Below the pieces are notes generated by a model. The model had not been told where the DNA came from and did no database searches. It saw nothing but the letters and a program-made list of their open reading frames with translations. The translations under genes were made by a program, and so were the position numbers. Positions 12,279-19,654 of a DNA stretch of 19,654 nucleotides are shown piece by piece. Source of the DNA: an uncultured Parafilimonas sp. (lineage in GTDB: Bacteria > Bacteroidota > Bacteroidia > Chitinophagales > Chitinophagaceae); assembly GCA_937892395.1 (NCBI GenBank), contig CALAGJ010000016.1:1-19654 (forward strand), in the 5' to 3' direction. The stretch's first letter is position 1. Each line of letters begins with the position of its first letter.

Positions 12279-13766
12279 ATGAGAAAGTTTAAAAATTTAC
12301 TGGCATGTAGTCTTTTTTTATTCCCACTGCTATCACAGGCACAATGGTCATTAACTGGCAATGCCGGTACAACTGTTGTTACCAATTTTCTTGGTACAAC
12401 AGATAATAAGGGTTTGGTATTTCGAACTAATAATATTGAGCGGATGCGTTTTACTTCTGCGGGAAATCTTGGTTTAGGACTTACGAATCCTATTTCAAGA
12501 TTCCAGATTATTGGATCTGCCACAACTTCTCTCACCTCTCCGGGATACATCATTTCCGGTGATGCTGGTGGTTTAAATTTATCAATTGACAATAATGAAA
12601 TACAAGCCAGGAGTGACAGTGCAGGGTCTACTTTGTATTTAAACTATTGGGGTGGAAATATTTATGCTGGAAGAACCGGATTTAGTCCAGCCCTATTTGT
12701 TAATGGTGCATCTGCTCATGTGGGCATTGGCAACTCGGATGATGCGAATTATTTCTTAGATGTAAATGCTGACAATGTATATGGGGGGATAGTTGTACAG
12801 AATCATCAGGCTTTATTGCCATCTATTTACTTACAGAAGACAGGATTGGGTGCTGCCATGTTTGCAGAAAAAACAGACCCTACCAGTAATTCATATACCA
12901 TACAGGCCAATACCCTAAGTAATGGTTATGCTGTAGCTGCATTTGCCAGCACAGGCCAGGCCTCAGGGATTTATACATCTTCCGAAAATAATCATGGCAT
13001 ATATGCTGATGGGGGCGGAGGTGTAGGTGATTATGCCGGTTATTTTAATGGTAGTGTTTTTACCACAGGCCTATACCAAAGCAGTGATGTAAACCTGAAG
13101 AAAAATATTCGTGATCTACCAAATGCACTTCAAATCATACAACAATTAAAACCAAAATTGTATGAATACAAGCAGGAAGGAAATTATGCACTTATGGATT
13201 TACCAAAAGGTGAGCGCATGGGCTTTCTGGCTCAGGATGTAGAAAAATTGATGCCCGGCTTGATAAAGGATTCTTATTTTGAAACAAAGAATGACCCTGC
13301 CATAGCAAAAAATGCTACTAAGTATGAAGCGGAAGGCAAACCAATGCCATCAGAAACAATCGAATTCAAGGCATTGAATTATATCGAAATGATTCCATTA
13401 TTGGTAAAAGCTATTCAGGAGCAGCAGCAAACCATCAGTGTATTACAACAAAAAATAGAAGGGTTAGAAAACAACTCGGCTATTCAATCAAATTCGGGCA
13501 ATAATAATTCCACTTCATTGATGCAAAATATGCCCAATCCATTTAGCAGTGAAACTGTAGTAAATATTGCTGTGCCAGCATCAGCAAAATCTGCATTGCT
13601 TATCATTTCCAATAGTGCTGGCAAAATAATGCAACAGATTGTTTTGACAAATGGAAAACAAAGCATACTTGTAAATGGAAGTAACTGGGCTGCCGGTTCT
13701 TATTATTGTAAATTATTAGTTGATAATATTACATTAAGCCAAACAACCATGCTTATCGTAAGATAA
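12279..13766 (+). CDS. Secreted tail-fibre-like protein with S74 chaperone domain and T9SS sorting domain
   Basis: The 495-residue product has a signal peptide (MRKFKNLLACSLFLFPLLSQA). Residues about 22-266 are a repetitive, Gly/Asn/Ser-rich fibre region. An intramolecular chaperone of the peptidase S74 type starts at SSDVNLKKNI: the family's Ser-Lys pair would be Ser269 and Lys274, followed by LKPKLYEYKQEG, MGFLAQDVEKLMPGLI and LNYIEMIPLLVKAIQE. A short coiled coil covers 380-399. A T9SS type A sorting domain covers about 416-495 (NMPNPFSSETVVNI to the end). The frame opens at 12144, but the ATG at 12279 starts the signal peptide. Phage tail spikes use S74 to trimerise; here the protein is probably a cell-surface fibre. 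Confidence 0.87.
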   Translation: MRKFKNLLACSLFLFPLLSQAQWSLTGNAGTTVVTNFLGTTDNKGLVFRTNNIERMRFTSAGNLGLGLTNPISRFQIIGSATTSLTSPGYIISGDAGGLNLSIDNNEIQARSDSAGSTLYLNYWGGNIYAGRTGFSPALFVNGASAHVGIGNSDDANYFLDVNADNVYGGIVVQNHQALLPSIYLQKTGLGAAMFAEKTDPTSNSYTIQANTLSNGYAVAAFASTGQASGIYTSSENNHGIYADGGGGVGDYAGYFNGSVFTTGLYQSSDVNLKKNIRDLPNALQIIQQLKPKLYEYKQEGNYALMDLPKGERMGFLAQDVEKLMPGLIKDSYFETKNDPAIAKNATKYEAEGKPMPSETIEFKALNYIEMIPLLVKAIQEQQQTISVLQQKIEGLENNSAIQSNSGNNNSTSLMQNMPNPFSSETVVNIAVPASAKSALLIISNSAGKIMQQIVLTNGKQSILVNGSNWAAGSYYCKLLVDNITLSQTTMLIVR

Positions 13767-13784
13767 CTTTATTGTAGCTTCATG

Positions 13785-13824
13785 AAAAAGCAGGCAAACT
13801 TTTATTGTTTCCCTGCTTTTTTTT
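13785..13824 (+). terminator. Rho-independent terminator after the fibre gene
   Basis: AAAAAGCAGG (13785-13794) and CCTGCTTTTT (13812-13821) form a 10-bp stem with a 17-nt loop, followed by more T. It stands 18 bp after the stop and before the glycosyltransferase start. Confidence 0.8.
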
Positions 13825-13846
13825 ATTCTTGCATCCATTTTTAAGA

Positions 13847-14584
13847 ATGATATCAACAATAAAAATACTCGGTATTTCATTTATTAATGAGCCACCACAA
13901 ACTGTTGTGAATAGATTAAAAGTGGGTGGACTACTTGTAGTGCCAGCAGCCCCGGCCTTAGTAAATATACAAACAGATTGCAAATATTATGAAGCACTCA
14001 AAACTGCAGATATTGTAATAGCAGACAGTGGATATATGTCTTTGTTATGGAATCTTTTTAAAAAACCCCGCATTATACGCATCAGTGGTTTGGAATTTCT
14101 ACGTGTTTTTTTTTCAGATAAAGACGTTTCCAATACCCAAAAAATGCTTTTGGTAAATCCTACACCAAAAGAAGCTCAGGCAAATATAAATTTCTTAAAC
14201 AGCAGTGGGTTTTGTATTCGTGCAGATCAATCTTATTTGGCTCCCATGTATGATAAAAATAATGTAGTTGATCCTGCCTTGCTCAAAACTATTGAAGACC
14301 AAAAGCCTGAGTATGTTTTGATAAATATTGGTGGAGGCACCCAGGAAAAACTTGGTGCATGGCTTAAAAATAACTTGAGCTACTCACCTGCCATTATTTG
14401 TACGGGAGCTGCCATTGCATTTCTTACGGGCCAGCAGGCCAATATCCCACACTGGGTGGACAAGCTATACCTTGGTTGGTTGATGCGCTGCATTCAAAAT
14501 CCAAAATTATATATACCACGGTATTGGAATTCTTTCAAATTAGCTGGCACAATTCTAAAATATGGTAGTAATTCTCCTGTTTAA
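13847..14584 (+). CDS. WecG/TagA/CpsF-family glycosyltransferase (GT26)
   Basis: The 245-residue protein resembles family GT26, which transfers a sugar (for example N-acetylmannosamine or its uronic acid) from a UDP donor to a lipid-linked acceptor. Visible motifs: ALKTADIVIADSGYMSLLWN (50-69), where Asp60 matches the proposed catalytic Asp; the C-terminal IGGGTQEKLGAWL (161-173, family G-x-P-x-QE); CTGAAIAFLTGQQANIPHWV (185-204); and LGWLMRCIQNPKLYIPRYW (209-227). Several family residues differ: PDG is ADS and GxPxQE is GGGTQE. The ATG at 13847 is chosen because the frame before it is the preceding terminator. No other polysaccharide gene is nearby, so donor and acceptor cannot be inferred from context. 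Confidence 0.85.
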   Translation: MISTIKILGISFINEPPQTVVNRLKVGGLLVVPAAPALVNIQTDCKYYEALKTADIVIADSGYMSLLWNLFKKPRIIRISGLEFLRVFFSDKDVSNTQKMLLVNPTPKEAQANINFLNSSGFCIRADQSYLAPMYDKNNVVDPALLKTIEDQKPEYVLINIGGGTQEKLGAWLKNNLSYSPAIICTGAAIAFLTGQQANIPHWVDKLYLGWLMRCIQNPKLYIPRYWNSFKLAGTILKYGSNSPV

Positions 14585-14702
14585 TGTATAAAACACGACC
14601 TGAATTTGTACAATTATTGCGTCAGTACAATTAGGGAATGAAATATAAAACGTTATCTTGTTAAAATACTACAAGCGTAGGTTTCTAATAAAGGAGGGTA
14701 AG

Positions 14703-14710
14703 TATTTTTG
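14703..14710 (+). promoter_or_regulatory. Possible -7 box for the gene at 14718
   Basis: TATTTTTG matches TAnnTTTG, but no good -33 TTG is present (TTT at 14682-14684 is the nearest). With this box the transcript would start only 0-4 nt before the ATG, a near-leaderless mRNA. The 133-bp gap also holds GTACAATTA twice (14608-14616 and 14625-14633). Confidence 0.35.
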
Positions 14711-14717
14711 GCCCTGA

Positions 14718-15815
14718 ATGAAAAAACTATTTATTCTATTTTGTGTGCTGATATCCGTACTGTCTTTGTCTGCACAAAAACTAACCGGAGTGTGGAGAGG
14801 CTCATTTTACTCTGGGTATGGTTTTTACAGACAGCAATATAAATACGAAGTACAGATAGATCACTTATCTAATAATTCTATAAAAGGTGTGACATACAGC
14901 TATCGCACTACTGTTTTTTATGGCAAGGCAAATATGCAAGGCATCTATTTCAAAGAGAATAAAAATGTTTTGATTAAAGAACTCAATCTTATTGAATTAA
15001 AGATCGAAGACAAGAGTGAGCCCTGTGCCATGACCTGCAATTTAGAGTATAGCAAATCCGGCAATATTGAAATATTGTCAGGCACTTTTACGAGTGTAAA
15101 TACCATTTCAAAAACCGACTGTGGCAGTGGTACTGTTTATCTTGAAAAAGTATTGGAATCTGATTTCAAAAAGGAAGACTTTCTCATCAAAAAGCCCATA
15201 ACAAAGCCCCCTGTCATTACACAGCAAAAAAAAGTTACACCCGTAGTACCTCCTGTACAAAAAAAGACTGTACCACCAACTAATAACCCAACACAGAAAA
15301 AAACTATTACACCACCGGTGTCCCAAAACAAAGTAACACCACCACCTCAGCAGCAACAAAAAACAAAACCGATACCTAAAACAGTGGATACCATTTCACG
15401 AAGTGAAAATAAAATAAACCCTACATCACCACTCAAAAAAATATTACCACCACCGCCTGCTATTTTTAAATCAAGAACAAATACACTTGCTAAAACCATT
15501 ATTACAACTAATCCTGATATTTTAGTGGAATTGTATGACAATGGAGAGATTGATGGAGACACTGTTACAGTGTATCATAACAATAGCATAATTGCTAACT
15601 CTAAAAGACTTACAAATAAGCCAATTACAATTCAGATAAGTGCAGATGTAGCCAATACAATGCATGAATTTGTGATAGTGGCCAATAATCTTGGAACTAT
15701 ACCGCCTAATACGGCACTCATGGTAATAACTACTGGCGGAAAAAGATATGAGGTATTCCTTACTGCTGATAATAGCAAGAATGCCAAAGTGGTGATTGAA
15801 TATCGTAAGCCTTAA
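14718..15815 (+). CDS. Secreted protein with Pro/Lys/Thr-rich linker and an uncharacterised C-terminal domain
   Basis: I do not recognise a named family. The 365-residue product has a signal peptide (MKKLFILFCVLISVLSLSAQ). Residues 21-147 form a beta-rich domain opening LTGVWRGSFYSGYGFYRQQYKYEVQI and holding three cysteines (103, 107, 135). Residues about 159-255 are a low-complexity linker rich in Pro, Lys, Thr and Gln. The C-terminal domain (about 264-365) begins NPDILVELYDNGEIDGDTVTVYHN and includes EFVIVANNLGTIPPNTALMVITTGGKRYEVFLTA. I have the impression of similar ends on other Bacteroidota envelope proteins. The N-terminal domain looks like a small lipocalin- or META-type barrel, but this is a guess. 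The gene stands alone between the glycosyltransferase and fumC. Confidence 0.75.
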   Translation: MKKLFILFCVLISVLSLSAQKLTGVWRGSFYSGYGFYRQQYKYEVQIDHLSNNSIKGVTYSYRTTVFYGKANMQGIYFKENKNVLIKELNLIELKIEDKSEPCAMTCNLEYSKSGNIEILSGTFTSVNTISKTDCGSGTVYLEKVLESDFKKEDFLIKKPITKPPVITQQKKVTPVVPPVQKKTVPPTNNPTQKKTITPPVSQNKVTPPPQQQQKTKPIPKTVDTISRSENKINPTSPLKKILPPPPAIFKSRTNTLAKTIITTNPDILVELYDNGEIDGDTVTVYHNNSIIANSKRLTNKPITIQISADVANTMHEFVIVANNLGTIPPNTALMVITTGGKRYEVFLTADNSKNAKVVIEYRKP

Positions 15816-15900
15816 CGAGGTAATAATAGTTTTGGTTATTATATTTTTTATTCTAGAATAGCACTTAATCATTTATAAATTCATCAGTGTTTGCATTCCT

Positions 15901-15908
15901 TACCTTTG
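15901..15908 (+). promoter_or_regulatory. -7 box of the fumC promoter
   Basis: TACCTTTG is a perfect TAnnTTTG match, 22 bp before the fumC ATG. No TTG was found at the -33 distance; a TTTG at 15890-15893 is too close (7 bp). Confidence 0.45.
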
Positions 15909-15930
15909 CCCTCTAAAAATTTTTGCCGGA

Positions 15931-17328
15931 ATGGAATATAGAATTGAAAAAGACACAATGGGTAAGGTGCAAGTGCCTGCCGATGCATACTATGGTGCTC
16001 AAACGCAACGTAGCATTGAAAATTTTAAAATTGCGCAGGATATAAATCGAATGCCAAAAGAAATCATTCGTGCATTTGCATACCTTAAAAAAGCTGCTGC
16101 AATAACCAATCATGAAGCTGGTGTGCTTGCAGAAGATAAATGCAAAATGATTGGTAGGGTCTGTGATGAAATACTCACTGGTTCTTTAGATGCTTATTTC
16201 CCTTTAGTAGTATGGCAAACAGGTAGTGGTACCCAAAGCAACATGAATGTAAATGAAGTAATTGCTTACCGCGGACATGTGCTCAATGGCGGCAGTCTTG
16301 CAGATGAAACAAAATACTTGCATCCAAATGATGATGTCAATAAATCTCAATCATCAAATGATACTTTTCCAACGGCAATGCATATTGCTGCATACAAAAT
16401 ATTGGTGGAGCAGACCATACCTGCTTTGGAAAATTTACATGCCACTCTCCTATCTAAAAGCGAAGCATTTAAACAGATTGTAAAAATAGGACGCACACAT
16501 TTTATGGATGCAACACCACTTACATTAGGTCAAGAATTTAGTGGTTATGCGGCTCAATTAAAGCATGGTATAAAAGCCATTAAAAATACATTAAGTCACC
16601 TCAGTGAATTAGCCCTTGGTGGTACCGCAGTAGGCACAGGCATAAATACACCAACCAATTATGCAGAAAACGTAGCAAAGCATATAGCTACAGTTACTGA
16701 ATTGCCTTTTATTTCTGCCGAAAATAAATTTGAAGCATTAGCAGCACATGATGCTATTGTAGAAGCACATGGTGCTTTGAAAACAGTAGCTGTAAGCCTT
16801 ATGAAAATTGCCAACGACATTCGTATGCTAAGTAGCGGACCTAGAAGTGGAATAGGTGAAATATTTATTCCTGATAATGAACCAGGTTCATCAATAATGC
16901 CCGGCAAAGTAAACCCTACACAGTGTGAGGCGCTCACTATGATAGCCGCACAAGTAATGGGTAATGATGTAGCCATAAATATTGGTGGGGCTACAGGCCA
17001 TTTTGAACTGAATGTTTTTAAACCGGTAATGATTTATAATTTTCTACACAGTGCCCGACTGATTGCCGATGGATGTAATAGCTTTAATGAAAAATGCGCA
17101 AAAGGCATTGAGCCAATAGAAGCAAATATCAAAAAACATGTTGATAATTCTTTAATGTTGGTGACCGCATTAAATACAAAAATTGGCTATTATAAAGCAG
17201 CAGAAATTGCACAAAAAGCGCATAAAGAAGGTACAACGCTCAAAGAAATGGCAGTGCAACTTGGCTATACAACACCAGAAGAATTTGATGCTTGGGTAAA
17301 ACCTGAAGATATGGTTGGCAAAATCTAA
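15931..17328 (+). CDS. fumC: Class II fumarate hydratase
   Basis: FumC interconverts fumarate and (S)-malate in the TCA cycle, without an iron-sulfur cluster, as a homotetramer in the cytoplasm. The 465 residues match the family length. Active-site segments are present: TGSGTQSNMNVNEV (97-110), SSNDTFPTAMH (141-151), GRTHFMDATPLTLGQE (187-202) with catalytic-base His190, and the superfamily signature GSSIMPGKVNPTQCE (319-333), whose Ser pair lies on the mobile catalytic loop. These fit fumarase rather than aspartase or argininosuccinate lyase. It is monocistronic, with a promoter box just upstream and a strong terminator downstream. Confidence 0.98.
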   Translation: MEYRIEKDTMGKVQVPADAYYGAQTQRSIENFKIAQDINRMPKEIIRAFAYLKKAAAITNHEAGVLAEDKCKMIGRVCDEILTGSLDAYFPLVVWQTGSGTQSNMNVNEVIAYRGHVLNGGSLADETKYLHPNDDVNKSQSSNDTFPTAMHIAAYKILVEQTIPALENLHATLLSKSEAFKQIVKIGRTHFMDATPLTLGQEFSGYAAQLKHGIKAIKNTLSHLSELALGGTAVGTGINTPTNYAENVAKHIATVTELPFISAENKFEALAAHDAIVEAHGALKTVAVSLMKIANDIRMLSSGPRSGIGEIFIPDNEPGSSIMPGKVNPTQCEALTMIAAQVMGNDVAINIGGATGHFELNVFKPVMIYNFLHSARLIADGCNSFNEKCAKGIEPIEANIKKHVDNSLMLVTALNTKIGYYKAAEIAQKAHKEGTTLKEMAVQLGYTTPEEFDAWVKPEDMVGKI

Positions 17329-17376
17329 AAGTGAGTACAACTAATCTTACCAAAGACTTTCTTTAAAATACAAAAT

Positions 17377-17404
17377 AAAAACGCCGGTGCTTTCCGGCGT
17401 TTTT
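17377..17404. terminator. Bidirectional terminator between fumC and the Asp-box protein gene
   Basis: AAAAACGCCGG (17377-17387), loop TGCTTT, CCGGCGTTTTT (17394-17404): an 11-bp perfect stem with A and T runs on both sides, so it can end transcripts from both convergent genes. Confidence 0.92.
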
Positions 17405-17417
17405 ATTACTAATCAAT

Positions 17418-19654
17418 TTATTCCTTCACTAACTTTAAGGTTCGTGTTTCTTTAGCATTTTTTATAATGACTAAGTAGGTGCCAACAGCGCAATGGCTTA
17501 AGTCTATTTTTACTTGCCCTGCTGTGGTTATAGTCTTCCAGATTTGTTGGCCATGTAAGTCAGTAACTACAATACTTACATTACCCGAAAAATTACTTAA
17601 ACTTAATGTTGATTCATTCTTTGCTGGATTGGGGGCAAGTGTTGCTATGAGTTTATTGACTTTATTCTGCACAGACAGCACTTTTGTTGTAGTTTGTTTT
17701 CCATCTTTATCTACTGATACTATTCTGTAATAGATATCTTTTTCTTTTAGAATGCTGAACACATTTGCATCAGTATAAGCATAGGATGCTCCGCTAGAAA
17801 TACCTTTTGAATTTACTGATCCTACTGTGGTGAAGTTGATGGCATTGGTACTACGCTCAATATTAAAATGTGATGTATTTAATTCTGATGCTGTAGCCCA
17901 ATCAAGTATTACATTATTATTTTGAGGAGTAAGGGTAAACCTGCTGAATGAAACCGGTAAAGCAAGGTTTGTAATTTTAAAATCCCATATACCTCGCCCA
18001 AATGTTGCAAAGCGTACTGTTTGTGAAGTTGAAATATATTCTACAGATACATATTCTTGAAGTGGTGTTTGCTCTCCTGTAAGGCTATACCATTTTTTTT
18101 CTTCCCTTACATACACATAAGGGCCGGCAGAAGTGCCTGCAAATAGTAATGTTTCATCATCATTTGCACATATTTCATAAACAAGCGACTGCGGTAGTCC
18201 ATCACTGATGGCAGTAAATGTACTTCCTCCATTACTGCTTTCCCATACGGGTGCATTACTATATCCACTTCCTGCATACCACACTTTTTCTTTGTCTTTT
18301 TTACTGGCATATATGCTGTTTCCATACAAATACCAGGGTCCGGGCCCCGTGCCCAAAGAGGATTGCTTCCAAGTGGTGCCGCTATCTTTTGTGTAGAAAA
18401 AAAGACCATTTTCTGTACCTACATAAATTAATTTTGTATCTATTGTTGATGGCTCAATAGCCGATATTCCAGCACTTCCGCCACTGGCTGCCTTGAAATT
18501 ATAGTTGAATTGTGCTGCATTAAAACTAACAGAACTTCCATTGGCAACAGCATCTACCCGCACTAAATATGAGCCGCCACCACCGGTTATATTTCCACCG
18601 GCAATGTATATTCCATCCTCATTTTTAGAAACAGGTGCTGTGGGTAAAATCCAACCGTAAAGTGGCTTTTCAGAGCCGGGTAAGGTCCAGTTTCCCGGGT
18701 TTATTTTTTGTGCAGGATTTGAATAATAAAATAACCAACCGCCGGGATATTCTGCCCAAAAATGCTGATTATTTCCTGTAAGAGCAAGATGGCCAAAGTC
18801 GCCACTTATTTGCTGGGTCATATTCAATACACCAGGGTTAGAAGCTGCTGTAGATATTTGCCAGCCCTGATCTTGTGTACCCCCATATAGTTCGTTTGTT
18901 TTTGCCGGATTGGTAATGACATCATAATACTGAGCATTATGCAAGCCACTGAGTGATAGATTGTTTGTAGTTATGAGGTCATCATAAGAAATAGCACATC
19001 CCCCATGATTATTAATAATGGCAAAGGGCGTTGTGTTTTGTAAGCGAAATTGCTTGATCTCCATTATATCTGCATGAAGTTTACCTGGTATGTTTGAATA
19101 ATATTCATACCATTCATTTACTGTAGTCCAGTTGCCACCTCCATTATAACTTCGTATGGCATTTACTGCTCCTGCAAATACATTTGATGCATTAGTTTGT
19201 GACACATCAAACCTATTCCAAGAGGTAAAAGGCAGTGAGCCTGTTTTTACCCAACTGGTTCCTTCATCGGTACTGCGGTAAACATCCCTATTATTGATCA
19301 ACATATACATGGTTACGAAACCTCCAAGGTTTACTGATTTCAGATTACAGGTGCCAGTGATACCGTTTACAAATGATACTTTTTTATCGACAGAGGCCTC
19401 TGTTATTTTAGTAGTAACTACTACCCCAAGAGAAATATATACCGTAAAAACATCGTTGCTATTATAGGCCATGTGGGCGGATCCATAATCAGGAGTATAA
19501 TCAGTAAAACTTAACTTGTCTACTATGGTGAAACTGGCTCCTTGGTCAGTTGATTTATAAGTGTTTACTGCAAAAGCGCTAATGCCAAAATCATATCCAA
19601 ATACTTCTGCATAAATTGTTTTTGCGGCATTTGTTGCTTTAAAATATCTCTTCA
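17418..19654 (-). CDS. Large secreted Asp-box (BNR) repeat protein with T9SS sorting domain, 5' part missing
   Basis: The reading frame stays open from the right edge to the stop at 17418, giving 744 visible residues; an internal ATG at 19472 is not the start. Asp-box (S-x-D-x-G-x-T/S-W/F) repeats recur: TYKSTDQGASFTIV, VYRSTDEGTSWVKT, AIRSYNGGGNWTTV, FFYTKDSGTTWKQS and VWESSNGGSTFTAI. This marks a sialidase/sortilin-type beta-propeller. After it come a fibronectin III-like region (LPVSFSRFTLTPQNNNVILDWATASELNTSHFNIERS) and a C-terminal T9SS type A sorting domain (LIATLAPNPAKNESTLSLSN to KLVKE). It is predicted to be exported and surface-attached or released. No sialidase catalytic residues can be judged from this part; a protein-binding or adhesin role is as likely as enzymatic activity. 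Confidence 0.88.
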   Translation of the reverse strand, partial: KRYFKATNAAKTIYAEVFGYDFGISAFAVNTYKSTDQGASFTIVDKLSFTDYTPDYGSAHMAYNSNDVFTVYISLGVVVTTKITEASVDKKVSFVNGITGTCNLKSVNLGGFVTMYMLINNRDVYRSTDEGTSWVKTGSLPFTSWNRFDVSQTNASNVFAGAVNAIRSYNGGGNWTTVNEWYEYYSNIPGKLHADIMEIKQFRLQNTTPFAIINNHGGCAISYDDLITTNNLSLSGLHNAQYYDVITNPAKTNELYGGTQDQGWQISTAASNPGVLNMTQQISGDFGHLALTGNNQHFWAEYPGGWLFYYSNPAQKINPGNWTLPGSEKPLYGWILPTAPVSKNEDGIYIAGGNITGGGGSYLVRVDAVANGSSVSFNAAQFNYNFKAASGGSAGISAIEPSTIDTKLIYVGTENGLFFYTKDSGTTWKQSSLGTGPGPWYLYGNSIYASKKDKEKVWYAGSGYSNAPVWESSNGGSTFTAISDGLPQSLVYEICANDDETLLFAGTSAGPYVYVREEKKWYSLTGEQTPLQEYVSVEYISTSQTVRFATFGRGIWDFKITNLALPVSFSRFTLTPQNNNVILDWATASELNTSHFNIERSTNAINFTTVGSVNSKGISSGASYAYTDANVFSILKEKDIYYRIVSVDKDGKQTTTKVLSVQNKVNKLIATLAPNPAKNESTLSLSNFSGNVSIVVTDLHGQQIWKTITTAGQVKIDLSHCAVGTYLVIIKNAKETRTLKLVKE

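Noticed and set aside
14693..14697. GGAGG as the ribosome binding site of the gene at 14718
   Set aside because: It is 20 nt from the ATG, too far to act, and no in-frame start lies at proper spacing.
15816..15870. AT-only inverted repeat (TAATAA/TTATTA) as a terminator before fumC
   Set aside because: The stem is short and A/T only, so it is not distinguishable from AT-rich background.

Overview
The window is chromosomal DNA of a Bacteroidota bacterium, most likely a Chitinophagaceae-like member of the Sphingobacteriia/Chitinophagia side. The reasons are: two proteins with C-terminal type IX secretion (T9SS) sorting domains, several small outer-membrane beta-barrel proteins, AT-rich intergenic DNA with -7 boxes of the Bacteroidota form TAnnTTTG, and almost no Shine-Dalgarno sequences. 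The assignment below phylum level is an impression from protein style, not a search result. No stretch longer than 300 bp lacks a gene. I saw no rRNA, tRNA, CRISPR array or insertion sequence.

Region 1 (1-5130, minus strand) is the S10 ribosomal protein operon: rpsJ, rplC, rplD, rplW, rplB, rpsS, rplV, rpsC, rplP and the first ten codons of rpmC, running off the left edge. It has a clear promoter just before rpsJ. A 265-bp hairpin-rich gap separates rpsJ from rplC and looks like a regulatory leader.

Region 2 (5195-8118) holds an outer-membrane barrel protein closed by a strong terminator, a thiolase with a 16-bp palindrome across its promoter, and, convergent with the thiolase, a Crp/Fnr-family regulator.

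Region 3 (7432-12088) is the most interesting part. The Crp-family regulator, a lipoprotein with two Ig-like domains and a DM13 redox-type domain, and a single-POTRA Omp85 barrel lie in series on the minus strand. Divergent from them are a small barrel protein and a YceI-family protein. Three promoters here (Omp85, DM13 lipoprotein, barrel-yceI) each carry a TGTCA-N6-(T/C)GACA dyad centred 33-34 bp upstream of the -7 box, the classic class II activator position near -41. The regulator's recognition helix differs from E. coli CRP at exactly the residues that read the base that differs (TGTCA instead of TGTGA). I propose a self-contained, probably autoregulated envelope regulon.

Region 4 (12279-19654) holds a secreted tail-fibre-like protein with an S74 chaperone domain and a T9SS signal, an orphan WecG/TagA-type glycosyltransferase, a secreted protein with a Pro/Lys/Thr-rich linker, fumarase C, and the C-terminal part of a large secreted Asp-box (BNR) repeat protein with a T9SS domain, convergent with fumC across a shared terminator.
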